A stretch of DNA of 64,000 bases, taken from contig NZ_CP157967.1 of assembly GCF_040215725.1 (NCBI RefSeq), positions 2,728,001-2,792,000 on the forward strand. The letters run 5' to 3'. Positions within the stretch are counted from its first letter, which is position 1, and each line of letters starts with the position of its first letter. Shown here one piece after another: positions 37,021 through 47,558 of this stretch. A program made the position numbers and the translations under genes. A model generated the notes under the pieces. That model was given only the letters and a program-made list of their open reading frames with translations, made no database searches and was not told the origin of the DNA. Origin of the DNA: Rhizobium sp. ZPR4 (GTDB lineage: Bacteria > Pseudomonadota > Alphaproteobacteria > Rhizobiales > Rhizobiaceae).

Positions 37021-38313
37021 TCAATCGCTGATGCGCTCGACCACGGCGCCGCAGCGCGTCAGCTTGTCTTCCAGCCGCTCGAAGCCGCGATCGAGATGAT
37101 AGATGCGCGACACCAGCGTCTCGCCTTCGGCAGCAAGGCCGGCGATGACGAGCGAGACGGAGGCGCGAAGGTCGGTCGCCATCACGGGCGCCCCCTTCAG
37201 CTTCTGCACGCCCTCGATGCGGGCCGTCTGGCCTGACAGAGAGATCTTCGCGCCGAGGCGGGCGAGCTCCTGCACATGCATGAAGCGGTTTTCGAAGATG
37301 GTCTCGGTGATATGCGAGACGCCCGAGGAGCGGGTCATCAGCGCCATGAACTGCGCCTGCAGGTCGGTCGGGAAGCCGGGGAACGGATCGGTGACGACGT
37401 CGACCGGCTGGATGCCGCCGCCATTGCGCATGACGCGGATGCCGTTGTTGGTCGGCGAAACCGTGGCGCCGGCGCGGCGCAGGCTTTCGAGCGCGGTGTC
37501 GAGCAGCGCGACATCGGTATTTTCGAGCGTGACGTCGCCGCCGGCCATGGCGACGGCCATGGCATAGGTGCCGGTCTCGATACGGTCGGGCAGCACGCGA
37601 TGGCGGGCGCCGGAGAGCGAGGTGACGCCCTCGATGGTGATCGTGCTGGTGCCGGCGCCGGAAATCCTGGCGCCCATGGCGATCAGGCAATTGGCGAGAT
37701 CGACGATCTCGGGCTCGCGGGCGGCATTGCCGATGACGGTGGTGCCGCGCGCAAGCGTGGCGGCCATCATCATCACATGCGTCGCGCCGACGGAAACCTT
37801 CGGGAAGTCATAGCGCGCGCCGATGAGCCCGCCCTTCGGCGCGGTGGCATTGATATAGCCGGCGTCGATTTCCATGGTGGCGCCGAGCGCCTGCAGGCCC
37901 TCGATGAAGAGATCGACCGGACGCGTGCCGATGGCGCAGCCGCCCGGCAGCGACACGCGCGCCTGGCCCTCGCGGGCAAGCAGCGGCCCGATGACCCAGA
38001 AGCTCGCGCGCATCTTGGCGACCAGCTCGTAAGGAGCTGTGGTATCGACGATGGTGCGGCAGGTGAAATGGATCGTGCGGGAATAGCCGTCTTCCTGGCG
38101 CTCGCGCCGGCCGTTGACGGCGACATCGACGCCGTGATTGCCGAGGATGCGCATCAGGAGCTCGACATCGGCCAGATGCGGCACGTTTTCGAGCGTCAGG
38201 GTATCGCTGGTCAGAAGCGAGGCGATCATCAGCGGCAGGGCGGCATTCTTGGCGCCGGAGATCGGAATGATACCGTTGAGCTCATTGCCGCCGACAATCC
38301 TGATACGATCCAT
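37021..38313 (-). CDS. murA: UDP-N-acetylglucosamine 1-carboxyvinyltransferase
   Basis: The 430-residue enzyme commits UDP-GlcNAc to peptidoglycan synthesis by adding enolpyruvate. Key residues are K22 in [10 protein letters not shown] and the reactive loop cysteine C126 in [13 protein letters not shown], the fosfomycin target, so the enzyme should be drug sensitive in principle. ATG 38313 begins at the conserved MDRIRIVGG; the 22-residue upstream extension is not typical. It stands just upstream of the DUF2948-hisD operon. Confidence 0.96.
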   Translation of the reverse strand: MDRIRIVGGNELNGIIPISGAKNAALPLMIASLLTSDTLTLENVPHLADVELLMRILGNHGVDVAVNGRRERQEDGYSRTIHFTCRTIVDTTAPYELVAKMRASFWVIGPLLAREGQARVSLPGGCAIGTRPVDLFIEGLQALGATMEIDAGYINATAPKGGLIGARYDFPKVSVGATHVMMMAATLARGTTVIGNAAREPEIVDLANCLIAMGARISGAGTSTITIEGVTSLSGARHRVLPDRIETGTYAMAVAMAGGDVTLENTDVALLDTALESLRRAGATVSPTNNGIRVMRNGGGIQPVDVVTDPFPGFPTDLQAQFMALMTRSSGVSHITETIFENRFMHVQELARLGAKISLSGQTARIEGVQKLKGAPVMATDLRASVSLVIAGLAAEGETLVSRIYHLDRGFERLEDKLTRCGAVVERISD

Positions 38314-38458
38314 ATATGCAATACGGGCGAGGCCCGCCTTTCCTGATAGTTCCGGGCGCCTTGAAGTCGCGGGCGCCAAGTTTCGTGCACCTGGTAAAAC
38401 GCGCTCTTTAGACGAAATAGATTAACGCATCAATTCGTTTGATGATGGGCGACATCAA

Positions 38459-38731
38459 TCATTGCGATTCGTCCCTTTTTGCGGCGGCATCCGCACTATC
38501 CCCAGCCTTTGCGGCCGGTAAACCATCGGTCTCGTCAGCCTGGCCGGCGCGGCGCGCCCGCACCTGCTGCTTGCGGCGCGACAGATTCTCGCGCAGCTTC
38601 TGCGCCGCCCGCTCCCGCCGCCGATCCGCTTCCGTGACCTGCCTGCCGCCTGCGGGCTCACCCGCTTCACCGGCGCTCGCCGCACCCTGCAAAGCCTGCC
38701 CATCATCGATTTTCGTCTTGTCCGCACCCAT
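38459..38731 (-). CDS. Small highly charged protein, unknown function
   Basis: The 90-residue product (MGADKTKIDDGQALQ...) is rich in Ala, Arg, Lys, Glu and Gln, and 'RRRERAAQKLRENLSRRKQQVRARR' suggests one long basic helix, here split for brevity. ATG 38731 follows GAGGGGGAC. It lies between murA and tRNA-Thr. No domain was recognised. Codon use is chromosomal, so it is probably a real gene, though two overlapping frames on the same strand make this less certain. Confidence 0.6.
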   Translation of the reverse strand: MGADKTKIDDGQALQGAASAGEAGEPAGGRQVTEADRRRERAAQKLRENLSRRKQQVRARRAGQADETDGLPAAKAGDSADAAAKRDESQ

Positions 38732-38886
38732 GTCCCCCTCATAGCGGAAAACACCGCCTGTCAAAAGACCGACACATTTTTTCCAACGATCTTTCACAGA
38801 ACTTGCAATTTGCGGCTTGCACTCGGCCTCCACCTATGGCAATAGCCGCCTCGCCCAATACGGCGCACCACACCGCGCCACGGAAT

Positions 38887-38961
38887 GCTGCTATAGCTCA
38901 GGGGTAGAGCACTCCCTTGGTAAGGGAGAGGCCGAGAGTTCAAATCTCTCTAGCAGCACCA
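38887..38961 (+). tRNA. tRNA-Thr (GGT)
   Basis: A 75-nt tRNA with acceptor GCTGCTA/TAGCAGC, D arm AGCTCAGGGGTAGAGC, anticodon loop CTTGGTAAG giving GGT, T loop GTTCAAATC and encoded CCA. The DNA that follows it is atypical. Confidence 0.97.
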
Positions 38962-39183
38962 GTTTCTCCAAGATTTTTCAAACAGTTATCTTTTACATTC
39001 TCAGACATAGCCGTTCCTAACCTTACCCAAATGCACAGAACATAGCGTGAATTGCACAGAATATCCGTGCAGAATCCGTGCACAATGTTCGCGGAAAGTT
39101 CTGGAGTGCGAGCTAGAGGGTTTGTGGACAGTTGCAAACCGCTCAAATAAATTCGCCTTATCGTTTTAGAAGGCGGCAAGCAA

Positions 39184-39747
39184 ATGCGTAATATATGGAA
39201 AAGGTTCCGATCCGCTGCAAAGGATGTTGATCGAGTGGCTTTTGCGGCCCTTATCGTCTCATGCGCCGCACTTTATATGTCGGCGAGGCAAACCGCCGTA
39301 ATGACCGAAGCCCTAACGTCCTCAGACAAAAATCACTTAGTTGAACAGGCCATGGAGAGCACTTTTGCTATCTGCGACCAATTTAGCGCGTTAGCAGACC
39401 AAGCGGCTTCCAAACAGGGCGCCTCGATCCCTGCCGATTTTGATCGTCTATTTTCAAAGGCCAAGCAGAATTGGAGATATGCTGCGTTCTGGCTCAGGGA
39501 AGATCAGGCGCGGCAGGCCATGATATACCTCTTGGAAATTACCGACATGAAGTTGGATTCTGGCTTTGACGCCGCGTATTCAAAATACTTGGCGGCAAAA
39601 AGCGAATACGGCCCGCAAGATCGAACTGAGGTATATCGTAAATACAGCGCCTCGTGTCAGAAGAGCGCGGTCGCTATATTTGCTGCCGTCATGGACAATC
39701 CACGAATCGGGCGCGCCATTGGTGAGCTGCTTCCTATATCCAATTAA
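39184..39747 (+). CDS. Hypothetical membrane-anchored protein
   Basis: The 187-residue product has one hydrophobic helix at about residues 18-36 ('FAALIVSCAALYMSARQTAV') after a basic N-terminus, then a mostly helical soluble part containing two cysteines and 'FAICDQFSALADQAASKQG'. No family was recognised. Base composition is more AT-rich than in the neighbouring housekeeping genes and the gene lies just behind tRNA-Thr, which suggests horizontal arrival. ATG 39184 has GGCGGCAAG before it. Confidence 0.55.
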   Translation: MRNIWKRFRSAAKDVDRVAFAALIVSCAALYMSARQTAVMTEALTSSDKNHLVEQAMESTFAICDQFSALADQAASKQGASIPADFDRLFSKAKQNWRYAAFWLREDQARQAMIYLLEITDMKLDSGFDAAYSKYLAAKSEYGPQDRTEVYRKYSASCQKSAVAIFAAVMDNPRIGRAIGELLPISN

Positions 39748-40071
39748 ACCGTTCATCCTATTGAGAGAGCATCAGCTTGGGAAGCTCGACTTATTGTCTT
39801 TAGCACAAAGGCTTAGCTGTAAAATTCGTCCATCCCCATTCAAAAAGCTGTTTGAGATCAATGGGGCTGTAAAACACGACACTCGGAACGATTTGATATT
39901 TCGTCAGGTTAATTGGCAAACGGCGTCTTAGAACCAGCCCTTTATTTTGACGCAGCCTAGGAGATTGTCATCTTCCCTTCCGCGAACGAAGGAGAAAATG
40001 ATAATCTGATGTGTGAACAGGCTATAGTCCGCGCGGCAGAATAAATTCCTTCTAAGTCCGGGAGCTTTGCA
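39748..40071. other. Atypical intergenic stretch, no supported gene
   Basis: This 324-bp AT-rich gap contains a frame continuing past the previous gene in another phase to 39931 ('LGKLDLLSLAQRLSCKIRP' and onward) that looks protein-like for about 55 codons but has no start or ribosome site of its own. It may be a decayed fragment. Promoter elements for the Sel1 gene are presumably near the right end. Confidence 0.3.
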
Positions 40072-40806
40072 ATGTTTCAGGTTGCCTCACCCATTTTGCA
40101 CCGCACTCTTCGCTGCGCGCTCCTGCCGTTGCTATTGTTGTTCTGGATTCCTGACGTAGCTTTTGCCGGACAGAATTCGGCAAACATCGAAGCCGAGCTA
40201 GAGAAGAGGCTCTGTGACAACGGAATTAAAACAGAATGTGTAGAGCTTGGGCTTATGTACGCGAGGGGCAACGGGGTACCACAGAACTACGCCATCGCCG
40301 CACGGCTTTTTCAAAGAGCCTGTGATGGCGGAGAGATGACAGGTTGCGGAGGACTTGGGATCATGTACGCGGATGGTAAGGGCGTGCTGCAAGATTACGG
40401 TACGGCGGTATCGCTATACACAAAGGCGTGTAATGGCGGAGAGATGCAAAGTTGCTTCAACCTTGGAGTATTCTCCGAGAACGGCAGAGGCATACCACAG
40501 GACTACGCCACTGCTGCGCGGTTTTACAAACAGGCTTGCGATGGTAAAGCGATGCGAGGTTGCAACAATCTTGGGCAGATGTATTACACCGGAAGAGGTA
40601 TACTACAAAATTATGCCGTCGCCGCACAGCTCTACAAACAGGCATGTGACGGAGGAAGCATGGCGGGCTGTAACAATCTTGGTGCAATATACGAACTTGG
40701 GCAAGGCATGCCGCAGGATTTTACCATTGCCACACGGCTTTACAAACAGGCATGTGGTGGCGGAATGATGCAAGGTTGCGACAACTTAAAGCGGATCTAC
40801 GAATAA
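40072..40806 (+). CDS. Exported cysteine-rich Sel1-repeat protein (Hcp-like)
   Basis: The 244-residue product has a signal peptide (about residues 1-32, cleavage near AFA-GQN) and then six tandem Sel1-like units of 36 residues. Each unit carries a C-x7-C pair (C48/C56, C84/C92, C120/C128, C156/C164, C192/C200, C228/C236), the layout of the disulfide-rich Helicobacter cysteine-rich proteins. The repeats are also visible at DNA level with a 108-bp period. It should be periplasmic or secreted, with oxidised cysteines, and bind a protein or cell-wall ligand. It lies in the AT-rich patch after tRNA-Thr and before ddl. Confidence 0.85.
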   Translation: MFQVASPILHRTLRCALLPLLLLFWIPDVAFAGQNSANIEAELEKRLCDNGIKTECVELGLMYARGNGVPQNYAIAARLFQRACDGGEMTGCGGLGIMYADGKGVLQDYGTAVSLYTKACNGGEMQSCFNLGVFSENGRGIPQDYATAARFYKQACDGKAMRGCNNLGQMYYTGRGILQNYAVAAQLYKQACDGGSMAGCNNLGAIYELGQGMPQDFTIATRLYKQACGGGMMQGCDNLKRIYE

Positions 40807-40812
40807 TTTCAA

Positions 40813-40931
40813 CTGATGGGCGGCTAGCAGCTCTCGAGTTCGAGGACGGCTATGACGCCTTCGAAATGTTCAGACAAACAGTCTACTGGTGGCGTGAACA
40901 ATTGATATCCATCGAAAGCGCAGTTTCATAG
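40813..40931 (+). pseudogene. Possible C-terminal gene fragment
   Basis: One frame reads LEFEDGYDAFEMFRQTVYWW and on to a TAG at 40929-40931. It has protein-like composition but no start codon or ribosome site, so it may be the remains of a gene cut during rearrangement. It could also be chance. Confidence 0.25.
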
Positions 40932-41078
40932 GCTTTTCCTTGATGCCCAATGGTACCAACACTTAGATGTAACAATCGGCCAATCACACCAGCGAAGCCA
41001 CCCTCCCCAATTCCGCTGCAATCCCCCGTTTAAACCCTTCTCCCATCGCATCCATCCTAGCCCGGGAGCAAAACCTCA

Positions 41079-42143
41079 ATGTCGAAACTACGCGTCGCCG
41101 TTCTGTTTGGCGGTCAGTCCAGCGAGCATGAGGTTTCCGTCATGTCGGCCCGCAATGTCGTCAGGGCGATCGATGGCGCAAGATATGAGATCGTGCCAAT
41201 CCTGATCGATCGCGCAGGGCGCTGGCTGCTGGTGGAGGAAAAGGTTGGCGTGCTGCCGGAGCCGATTGCCTATGAGGGCACGGAGGTCTGCCTCGTGCCG
41301 GGCGGCAAGGGGCGGCTTCTCGCGCTGGAAGGCTCGAGCGCCCGCGCGCTGCCTGCGGTCGATGTGCTATTTCCGGTGCTGCATGGGCTGAACGGCGAGG
41401 ATGGCTCCATTCAGGGCCTTGCCCAGATCGTCGGCCTGCCCCTCGTCGGCTGCGGCATTCTGGGCTCGGCCAATGCGATCGACAAGGATATGGCAAAGCG
41501 CCTGCTGCGCGAGGCCGGCCTGCCGGTGGCGCGCTCCGTCACGCTTGTGCGCGGTGACAAGCCTGATTTCGATGAGATCGTGAGCACGCTCGGCTCGCCT
41601 GTCTTCGTCAAACCCACCCGGCAGGGCTCGTCGGTCGGGGTCAGCAAGGTGCAGGATGCGGCGGCCTTCGAGACAGCCCTTGCCGAAGCCTTCCGGCATG
41701 ACCGCAAGGTGCTGGTGGAAGAATTCGTGCGCGCCCGCGAGATCGAATATGCCGTGCTGGAGGAGCCGGACGGTACGCTCTTCGTCTCCGTGCCGGGCGA
41801 GATCACCACGGCTGCGACCCACGGCTTCTATTCCTACGAGGCGAAATATCTCGACCAGAACGGCGCCGTCGTCACCGTGCCGGCGGATATTCCGGCTGAG
41901 ACGGCGGATGTGCTGAAGCGCATGGCGGCGGAGGGTTTTCGGGCGCTCGGATGCGAGGGGCTGGCCCGCGTCGATCTCTTTCTGCGGCCGGATCAGAGTG
42001 TCGTCATCAACGAGATCAACACCATGCCCGGCTTCACCAATATCAGCATGTACCCCAAGGCCATGGACGCCTCGGGCATTTCCTATCCGGAACTCATTAG
42101 CCGGCTGATCGAACACGGGCTGGCGCGGGCGCGAGAGGGCTGA
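41079..42143 (+). CDS. ddl: D-alanine--D-alanine ligase
   Basis: The 354-residue ATP-grasp enzyme joins two D-alanines for peptidoglycan precursors. Signatures: 'VAVLFGGQSSEHEVSVMSA', 'FPVLHGLNGEDGSIQGL', 'PVFVKPTRQGSSVGVSKV', and the ending 'VVINEINTMPGFTNISMYPK'. The insert of some 40 residues after residue 45 makes it DdlA-like rather than DdlB-like. It lies alone, away from the main mur/fts cluster, just behind the Sel1-protein patch. Confidence 0.94.
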   Translation: MSKLRVAVLFGGQSSEHEVSVMSARNVVRAIDGARYEIVPILIDRAGRWLLVEEKVGVLPEPIAYEGTEVCLVPGGKGRLLALEGSSARALPAVDVLFPVLHGLNGEDGSIQGLAQIVGLPLVGCGILGSANAIDKDMAKRLLREAGLPVARSVTLVRGDKPDFDEIVSTLGSPVFVKPTRQGSSVGVSKVQDAAAFETALAEAFRHDRKVLVEEFVRAREIEYAVLEEPDGTLFVSVPGEITTAATHGFYSYEAKYLDQNGAVVTVPADIPAETADVLKRMAAEGFRALGCEGLARVDLFLRPDQSVVINEINTMPGFTNISMYPKAMDASGISYPELISRLIEHGLARAREG

Positions 42144-42179
42144 TCCCAAAAGGGTAGCAGGCTTCGATACCGCCTGCCC

Positions 42180-42527
42180 TCAGACCTCTTCCTTTTTCTT
42201 CGTCTTCACCTTCGGCTCGACAGGCGCATCCGGCGTCGGCGCGAGCAGCTTTCTCAGCGAAGCGATCTTGTCCTTGACCAGAGGACGGAAGCGGCTGGCG
42301 CGATAGGGCATGTCGGCGGCGCCATAGCCTTCCGGGCCGTCATCATTGCCGCGATGGATCTCCTCCAGCTTGACGCCGATGAAGGTGCCGTCGACATAAT
42401 GCGTGTATTCGCCGACCCAGCGGATGGTGTAGATCGTTCCCTTGCGGATCAGCTGATCGATGCTGACATGCTTGAACTTGTCGTCGATGCAGACGACCTT
42501 CTGGCCCACATGGAAATCGTAGCTCAC
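42180..42527 (-). CDS. Conserved small protein, unknown function
   Basis: The 115-residue product (VSYDFHVGQKVVCIDDKF opening) looks like a small beta-rich domain ('KGTIYTIRWVGEYTHYVDG', 'GVKLEEIHRG') with a lysine-rich tail. A strong AAGGAGG lies 5 bases before GTG 42527, which decides the start against an upstream ATG. The compact beta pattern resembles small SH3-like domains, but no family was recognised. It is convergent with ddl. Confidence 0.7.
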   Translation of the reverse strand: MSYDFHVGQKVVCIDDKFKHVSIDQLIRKGTIYTIRWVGEYTHYVDGTFIGVKLEEIHRGNDDGPEGYGAADMPYRASRFRPLVKDKIASLRKLLAPTPDAPVEPKVKTKKKEEV

Positions 42528-42767
42528 CCTGCCCTCCTTGAAGCGACCGAAGCGATCCGCCGCGCCGTTCACTTACAAGCATATCCGCATATGCGCCAGT
42601 GGGTAAACGCGGACAGACGTCGCAGCCGCGATCAATGCCTCGGTGACAAAGCAACCCGTTGACATCCCTAATGGAAGGCTGAAGATTGCGCTTCGCTCAA
42701 GCCGCCGCAAGGCCTTGGCTTTCATTCACATTCCATACCCGCAAGGCCGCGAAGGCTCCCGAAGTCC

Positions 42768-43963
42768 ATGCCCACCCTCCGCCTCATTGCCGATGACCTG
42801 ACCGGCGCGCTCGATACCGCAGTCGAATTCGTCGGTGTCTACGGGCCGATCGATGTGGAGCGCAGCGACGCGCTTTCCAAGAGCCTGCCGGATTGCCTGG
42901 CGATCGATAGCGGCACCCGCGAGAAGACGGCGGCTGAGGCAGAGGCAATCGTCGCCGGGATCGCGCCGTTGCTGGAGGGCGCCGATCTCGCCTTCAAGAA
43001 GGTGGACAGCCTGTTTCGCGGCCCCTGGGCGGTGGAGCTCGCGGCCTGCTTCCGGCTGGGTCACTGGCGGCATTGCATCCTCGCGCCGGCCTTTCCGCAT
43101 CACGGGCGGCACACGCGAGGCGGACGGCAGGTGCTCTTTGCCGGCAAGGACGCCTGGCGCGATGTCAGCGGCGATCTGGTCATGCATCTGCGCGCCGAGG
43201 GATTGCCGGCCTTCAACACGGCGCTCGACCATAGCTCCGTCGACGGCGCTGAAAAGCTGGCCATTCCGGATGGTATCCATGTTTTCGATGCGCATACGGA
43301 TGACGATCTGGATGCGATCATCGCATGGGTATCTTCGCAGCTCGAAGGACCGGTGTTGTGGAGCGGCACTGGCGGCCTCGCCCGCGCTCTGGCGCGCAAT
43401 ATCGACCGGGCAACGCACCATCTGCCCCGCGCCAAAAGGGACAAGGGCGAACGGAGGCCGACGCCATCAGTCCCGATCTCGCGCAAACTACAAAGGCCGG
43501 TGCTTGGTCTGTTCGGCTCGGACCAGCCAATCACTTTGGCGCAACTCCAGGCCTGTGGCCCCAATTGGCTTAAGCTTGCGGAAGGTGCCAGCGCCGATGC
43601 CGTCGACCATCAAATCCGGCAAAGCGGCGTCGCCATGGTCAGCCTCGACCTGCCGACAGGGCTTGATCGCGACGATGCAGCAAGGCGGATCGCGGCGACC
43701 TTCGGCGGCATGGCCAAGGCACTCCCGGCCCCGGGCACGCTGATCGTCGCCGGCGGCGAGACGCTGCGCAATCTCTGCTCGGCGCTCGATGTGGCAGCTC
43801 TCAGCATTACCGGCCAGGCAGCACCCGGCCTGCCGCGCTCGACGATCGTCGGCGGCCCCTGGGAAGGTACCACCGTCATCTCCAAGTCAGGCGCGTTCGG
43901 CGGCCCGACGCTATGGCGCGATCTCTTGAGTGAAAACGGGCTGATTGCCGGAGGAGAAGAACC

Positions 43964-43967
<4 letters not shown>
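42768..43967 (+). CDS. Four-carbon acid sugar kinase family protein (DUF1537)
   Basis: The 399-residue protein has the two-domain DUF1537 layout: N-terminal 'LIADDLTGALDTAVEF' and 'FKKVDSLFRGPW' (substrate side), C-terminal 'AGGETLRNLCSALDVAAL' and 'VISKSGAFGGPTLW' (nucleotide side). Such kinases phosphorylate D-threonate, L-threonate or D-erythronate at O4. Its stop overlaps the pdxA2 start by 4 bp, and the pair matches the known tetronate route that ends in dihydroxyacetone phosphate. Confidence 0.87.
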
Positions 43968-44976
<1,009 letters not shown>

Positions 44977-44980
<4 letters not shown>

Positions 44981-45891
44981 GGAACCGCGAGTGTCTCGCC
45001 AAAAAGCAGATCGGTGCGCCCGGCGAGAAGCGCAAGGAAAGCCTTCGTCCTGGCCGCAGGGCGCGGTCCCGGCGGATAGATGGCATGGACGTCCACGCGC
45101 CTGAACTCATGGGAAGGCAGTACGGGAACGAGCCTGCCTTCGGCGATCTCCCGACCGCAGACGGCAGCGAACAAGGAGCCTATTCCCCTTTCCGCCAGCA
45201 CCGCCTCCATGAGCGGCCTCCAGTGATTGACCCGCCATGCGGTGCGGATGGGCACGTCCACCGGCGCACCGTCGGGACCGATCAGATGCAGCCGCTCATC
45301 CGCCGCGAAACCGGCAACCCGGATGAAGGGGTGTGCCGCCAACTCCGCCGGTTCACGCAGCAACCCCTGCCGCTCGATATAGCCGGGAGCGGCGAGCAGG
45401 AGCCGCCGCATCGTCCCCAGCCGGCGGGCAATGAAATTGCCGCTGCCGATCTCACCGATGCGGATGGAGAGATCCACACCCTCGGTCATCGGATCGACGA
45501 AGCGGTCATTCAGGGTCACATCGATGGCCAGAGCCGGATGCAGTCTCTGAAATTCGATGAGCAGCCGCGGCAAGGTCATCTCTCCAAGCCCGTGCGGCGC
45601 GGCGATCCGAAAGGTTCCGGTCAGCGATGTCTCGGCCGAGGCGACGGAAGCCTCCGCTTCCTCGGCGGCTTCGATGGCACGCTTGGCATAGTCATAGAAG
45701 CGCGCCCCGGCGTCGGTCGCCTGCACCGATCGGGTCGTCCGGTAAAGGAGACGCGCGTTCAAATGCTTTTCCAGTTTCTCGACGCGTTCGCTGACGGTGG
45801 GCTGGCCGAGGCCGAGATCGCGCGCCGCGGCAGAAAGGCTGCCACGTTCGACGACGCGGGTGAAAATGCGCATGGCAGAAAGCATGTCCAT
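44977..45891 (-). CDS. LysR family transcriptional regulator
   Basis: The 304-residue protein has the LysR winged helix ('MRIFTRVVERGSLSAAARDLGLGQPTVSERVEKLE', here in pieces of the first 50 residues) and a periplasmic-binding-like effector domain ('GTFRIAAPHGLGEMTLPRLL'). ATG 45891 (MDMLSAMRIF) was chosen over a GTG two codons earlier. It is divergent from the SDR gene and tail to tail with pdxA2. By LysR custom it controls the divergent SDR gene, with the kinase/pdxA2 operon as a second option. Confidence 0.87.
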
Positions 45892-46003
45892 GGCCACATT
45901 CTATCGTCTTTTACGATAAATGACATCGCCATTCGCTTCCTTCCAAAGCATATGCCGATCGAAGACGTTGAGACCGGTCAACAATCCAATCGGAGAACCA
46001 GTC

Positions 46004-46750
46004 TTGCAGACCAGCACCATTCAAAAGGGCAATACAGAGCCCCAATCATTTCACGGTCAGAACGTCGTTATCATCGGCGGCTCTTCGGGGATCGGCTTGG
46101 CGACCGCCAAACAGGCCAAGGAAGCCGGCGCAAATCTCTTTTTGCTATCCCGCAACGCCGAGCGTCTTCGCGACGCCGCCGAAGCGATCGGCGGCGCGAC
46201 CCAGATCGTCTCGGATATCGCCGCCCCGCAGCCGTCGATATTCGCCGGGATCGACAGGATCGACCATCTGCTGATCACGGCGGGGACTGTGCATCTGCAG
46301 TCGCTCAAGGATCAGTCGGCGGCAGATCTCTCGAAGGTCTTGAGCGAACGCCTGATCGGGCCGTTGCTCGCCATCAAGGCCGCTCTTCCGCTTCTGCATC
46401 CCGCAAGCTCGATTACCATGACCTCCGGGCAATTCGCCTCCCGCCCGGCCGCCATCGGTGCCGTCGTCGCAGCCGCCGTCGCCGCAGTCGAGAGCACGGT
46501 TCGCGCCCTTGCCATTGAATTGTCGCCGATGCGCGTCAACGCGGTTTCGCCAGGATGGGTAGATACCCCGCTTCTCGATGGCCTGATGGGCGAGGCCAAG
46601 CGGCAGGTGCTGGAACAGACCGCCTCGACGCTCCCCAGCCGCAACATCGGCCGGCCGGAGGATATCGCTGAGGCGATCCTTTTCCTGATGGCGAACCGCT
46701 TCGTGACGGGGGAGGTCTTGCATATCGATGGCGGCGGTCGCTTGGTCTAG
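46004..46750 (+). CDS. SDR superfamily protein lacking the YxxxK catalytic motif
   Basis: The 248-residue protein has the Rossmann glycine motif GGSSGIG (residues 25-31), 'LLITAGTVH' in place of NNAG, and 'RVNAVSPGWVDTPLLDGL', all classical SDR landmarks. At the position of the catalytic Tyr-x-x-x-Lys it reads V155-AAA-V159 before AAVE, so both catalytic residues are gone. The start is TTG 46004 with GGAGA seven bases upstream; no ATG is well placed. It may bind NAD(P) without redox activity or use another mechanism. It is divergent from the LysR gene. Confidence 0.8.
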   Translation: MQTSTIQKGNTEPQSFHGQNVVIIGGSSGIGLATAKQAKEAGANLFLLSRNAERLRDAAEAIGGATQIVSDIAAPQPSIFAGIDRIDHLLITAGTVHLQSLKDQSAADLSKVLSERLIGPLLAIKAALPLLHPASSITMTSGQFASRPAAIGAVVAAAVAAVESTVRALAIELSPMRVNAVSPGWVDTPLLDGLMGEAKRQVLEQTASTLPSRNIGRPEDIAEAILFLMANRFVTGEVLHIDGGGRLV

Positions 46751-46851
46751 CTGCTCGTCGGCCGGCAGGAATTCGAAAAAATTTTCGCAGCCCTGTCGGC
46801 CCTACCGCTCCTCTTTCGTCCTTCGGGCTTCCAACGAGAGAGGAACACCAA

Positions 46852-47325
46852 ATGTCCAAGATTGCCCCATGCCTGTGGTTTGCGCGAGAAGCCGAGGAAG
46901 CAGCGAATTTCTATGTCTCGCTTTTCCCGGATTCCCGGATCGATCATGTGCAGAAGAATATTATCGACACGCCCGCCGGTAAACCGGATGAGGTTCTGGT
47001 CGTCAATTTCACGCTTGCCGGCCAGCGCTTCATGGCGCTGAACGGCGGCAGCCGCATCGAATTCAACCATGCGATCTCGCTGGAGATAGATTGCATCGAT
47101 CAAGCCGAGGTCGACCGCCTCTGGGATGGCCTTACAGATGGCGGCGCGCCGGTGGAATGCGGTTGGGTGACGGACCGCTACGGCGTCTCCTGGCAGGTCG
47201 TGCCGACCGTGCTCGGCAAATATATCGCCGATCCGGACCCGGCGAAGGCCGCCCGTGTCATGCGAGCCCTGATGCAGATGGTCAAACTCGACATTGCCGG
47301 GCTCGAAGCAGCCTATCGCGGCTGA
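46852..47325 (+). CDS. VOC family protein (PhnB-type)
   Basis: The 157-residue protein has the 'PCLWFAREAEEAANFYVSLFPDS' opening and 'VTDRYGVSWQVVPT' of the PhnB/3-demethylubiquinone methyltransferase-like branch of the VOC fold. ATG 46852 has a GAGAGG upstream. Members are metal-dependent or binding proteins of largely unknown substrate. It follows the SDR gene by 100 bp. Confidence 0.85.
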   Translation: MSKIAPCLWFAREAEEAANFYVSLFPDSRIDHVQKNIIDTPAGKPDEVLVVNFTLAGQRFMALNGGSRIEFNHAISLEIDCIDQAEVDRLWDGLTDGGAPVECGWVTDRYGVSWQVVPTVLGKYIADPDPAKAARVMRALMQMVKLDIAGLEAAYRG

Positions 47326-47558
47326 GCATCATAGCCATTCGGGAGGTTGCATAATGCGCGACCTCCCGAAGACTACGCTGAATCTTTCTGAAATTTCAAC
47401 GGTTCAGACCAATGCCTACGCCCGTAAGACTTGCGGCGGATCGATGCTTGGAATACCGTCCCGTATAGGCTCGCCAAAGGCGGGTTTCTCGACACCATGT
47501 CAAGCAATTGGACTGCCGCGGCCGTTCAGGCACGACCCGGCAGAAAACGGTCGATTTC

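Noticed and set aside
38940..39179. Minus-strand frame ending inside tRNA-Thr, which could be an integrase tail
   Set aside because: The translated frame shows no tyrosine-recombinase residues (no HxxR or Tyr context) and has no ribosome site.
40072..40806. Repeats in the Sel1 gene considered as a CRISPR or DNA repeat array
   Set aside because: The 108-bp period codes for 36-residue protein units in frame; there are no spacer-like unique segments.
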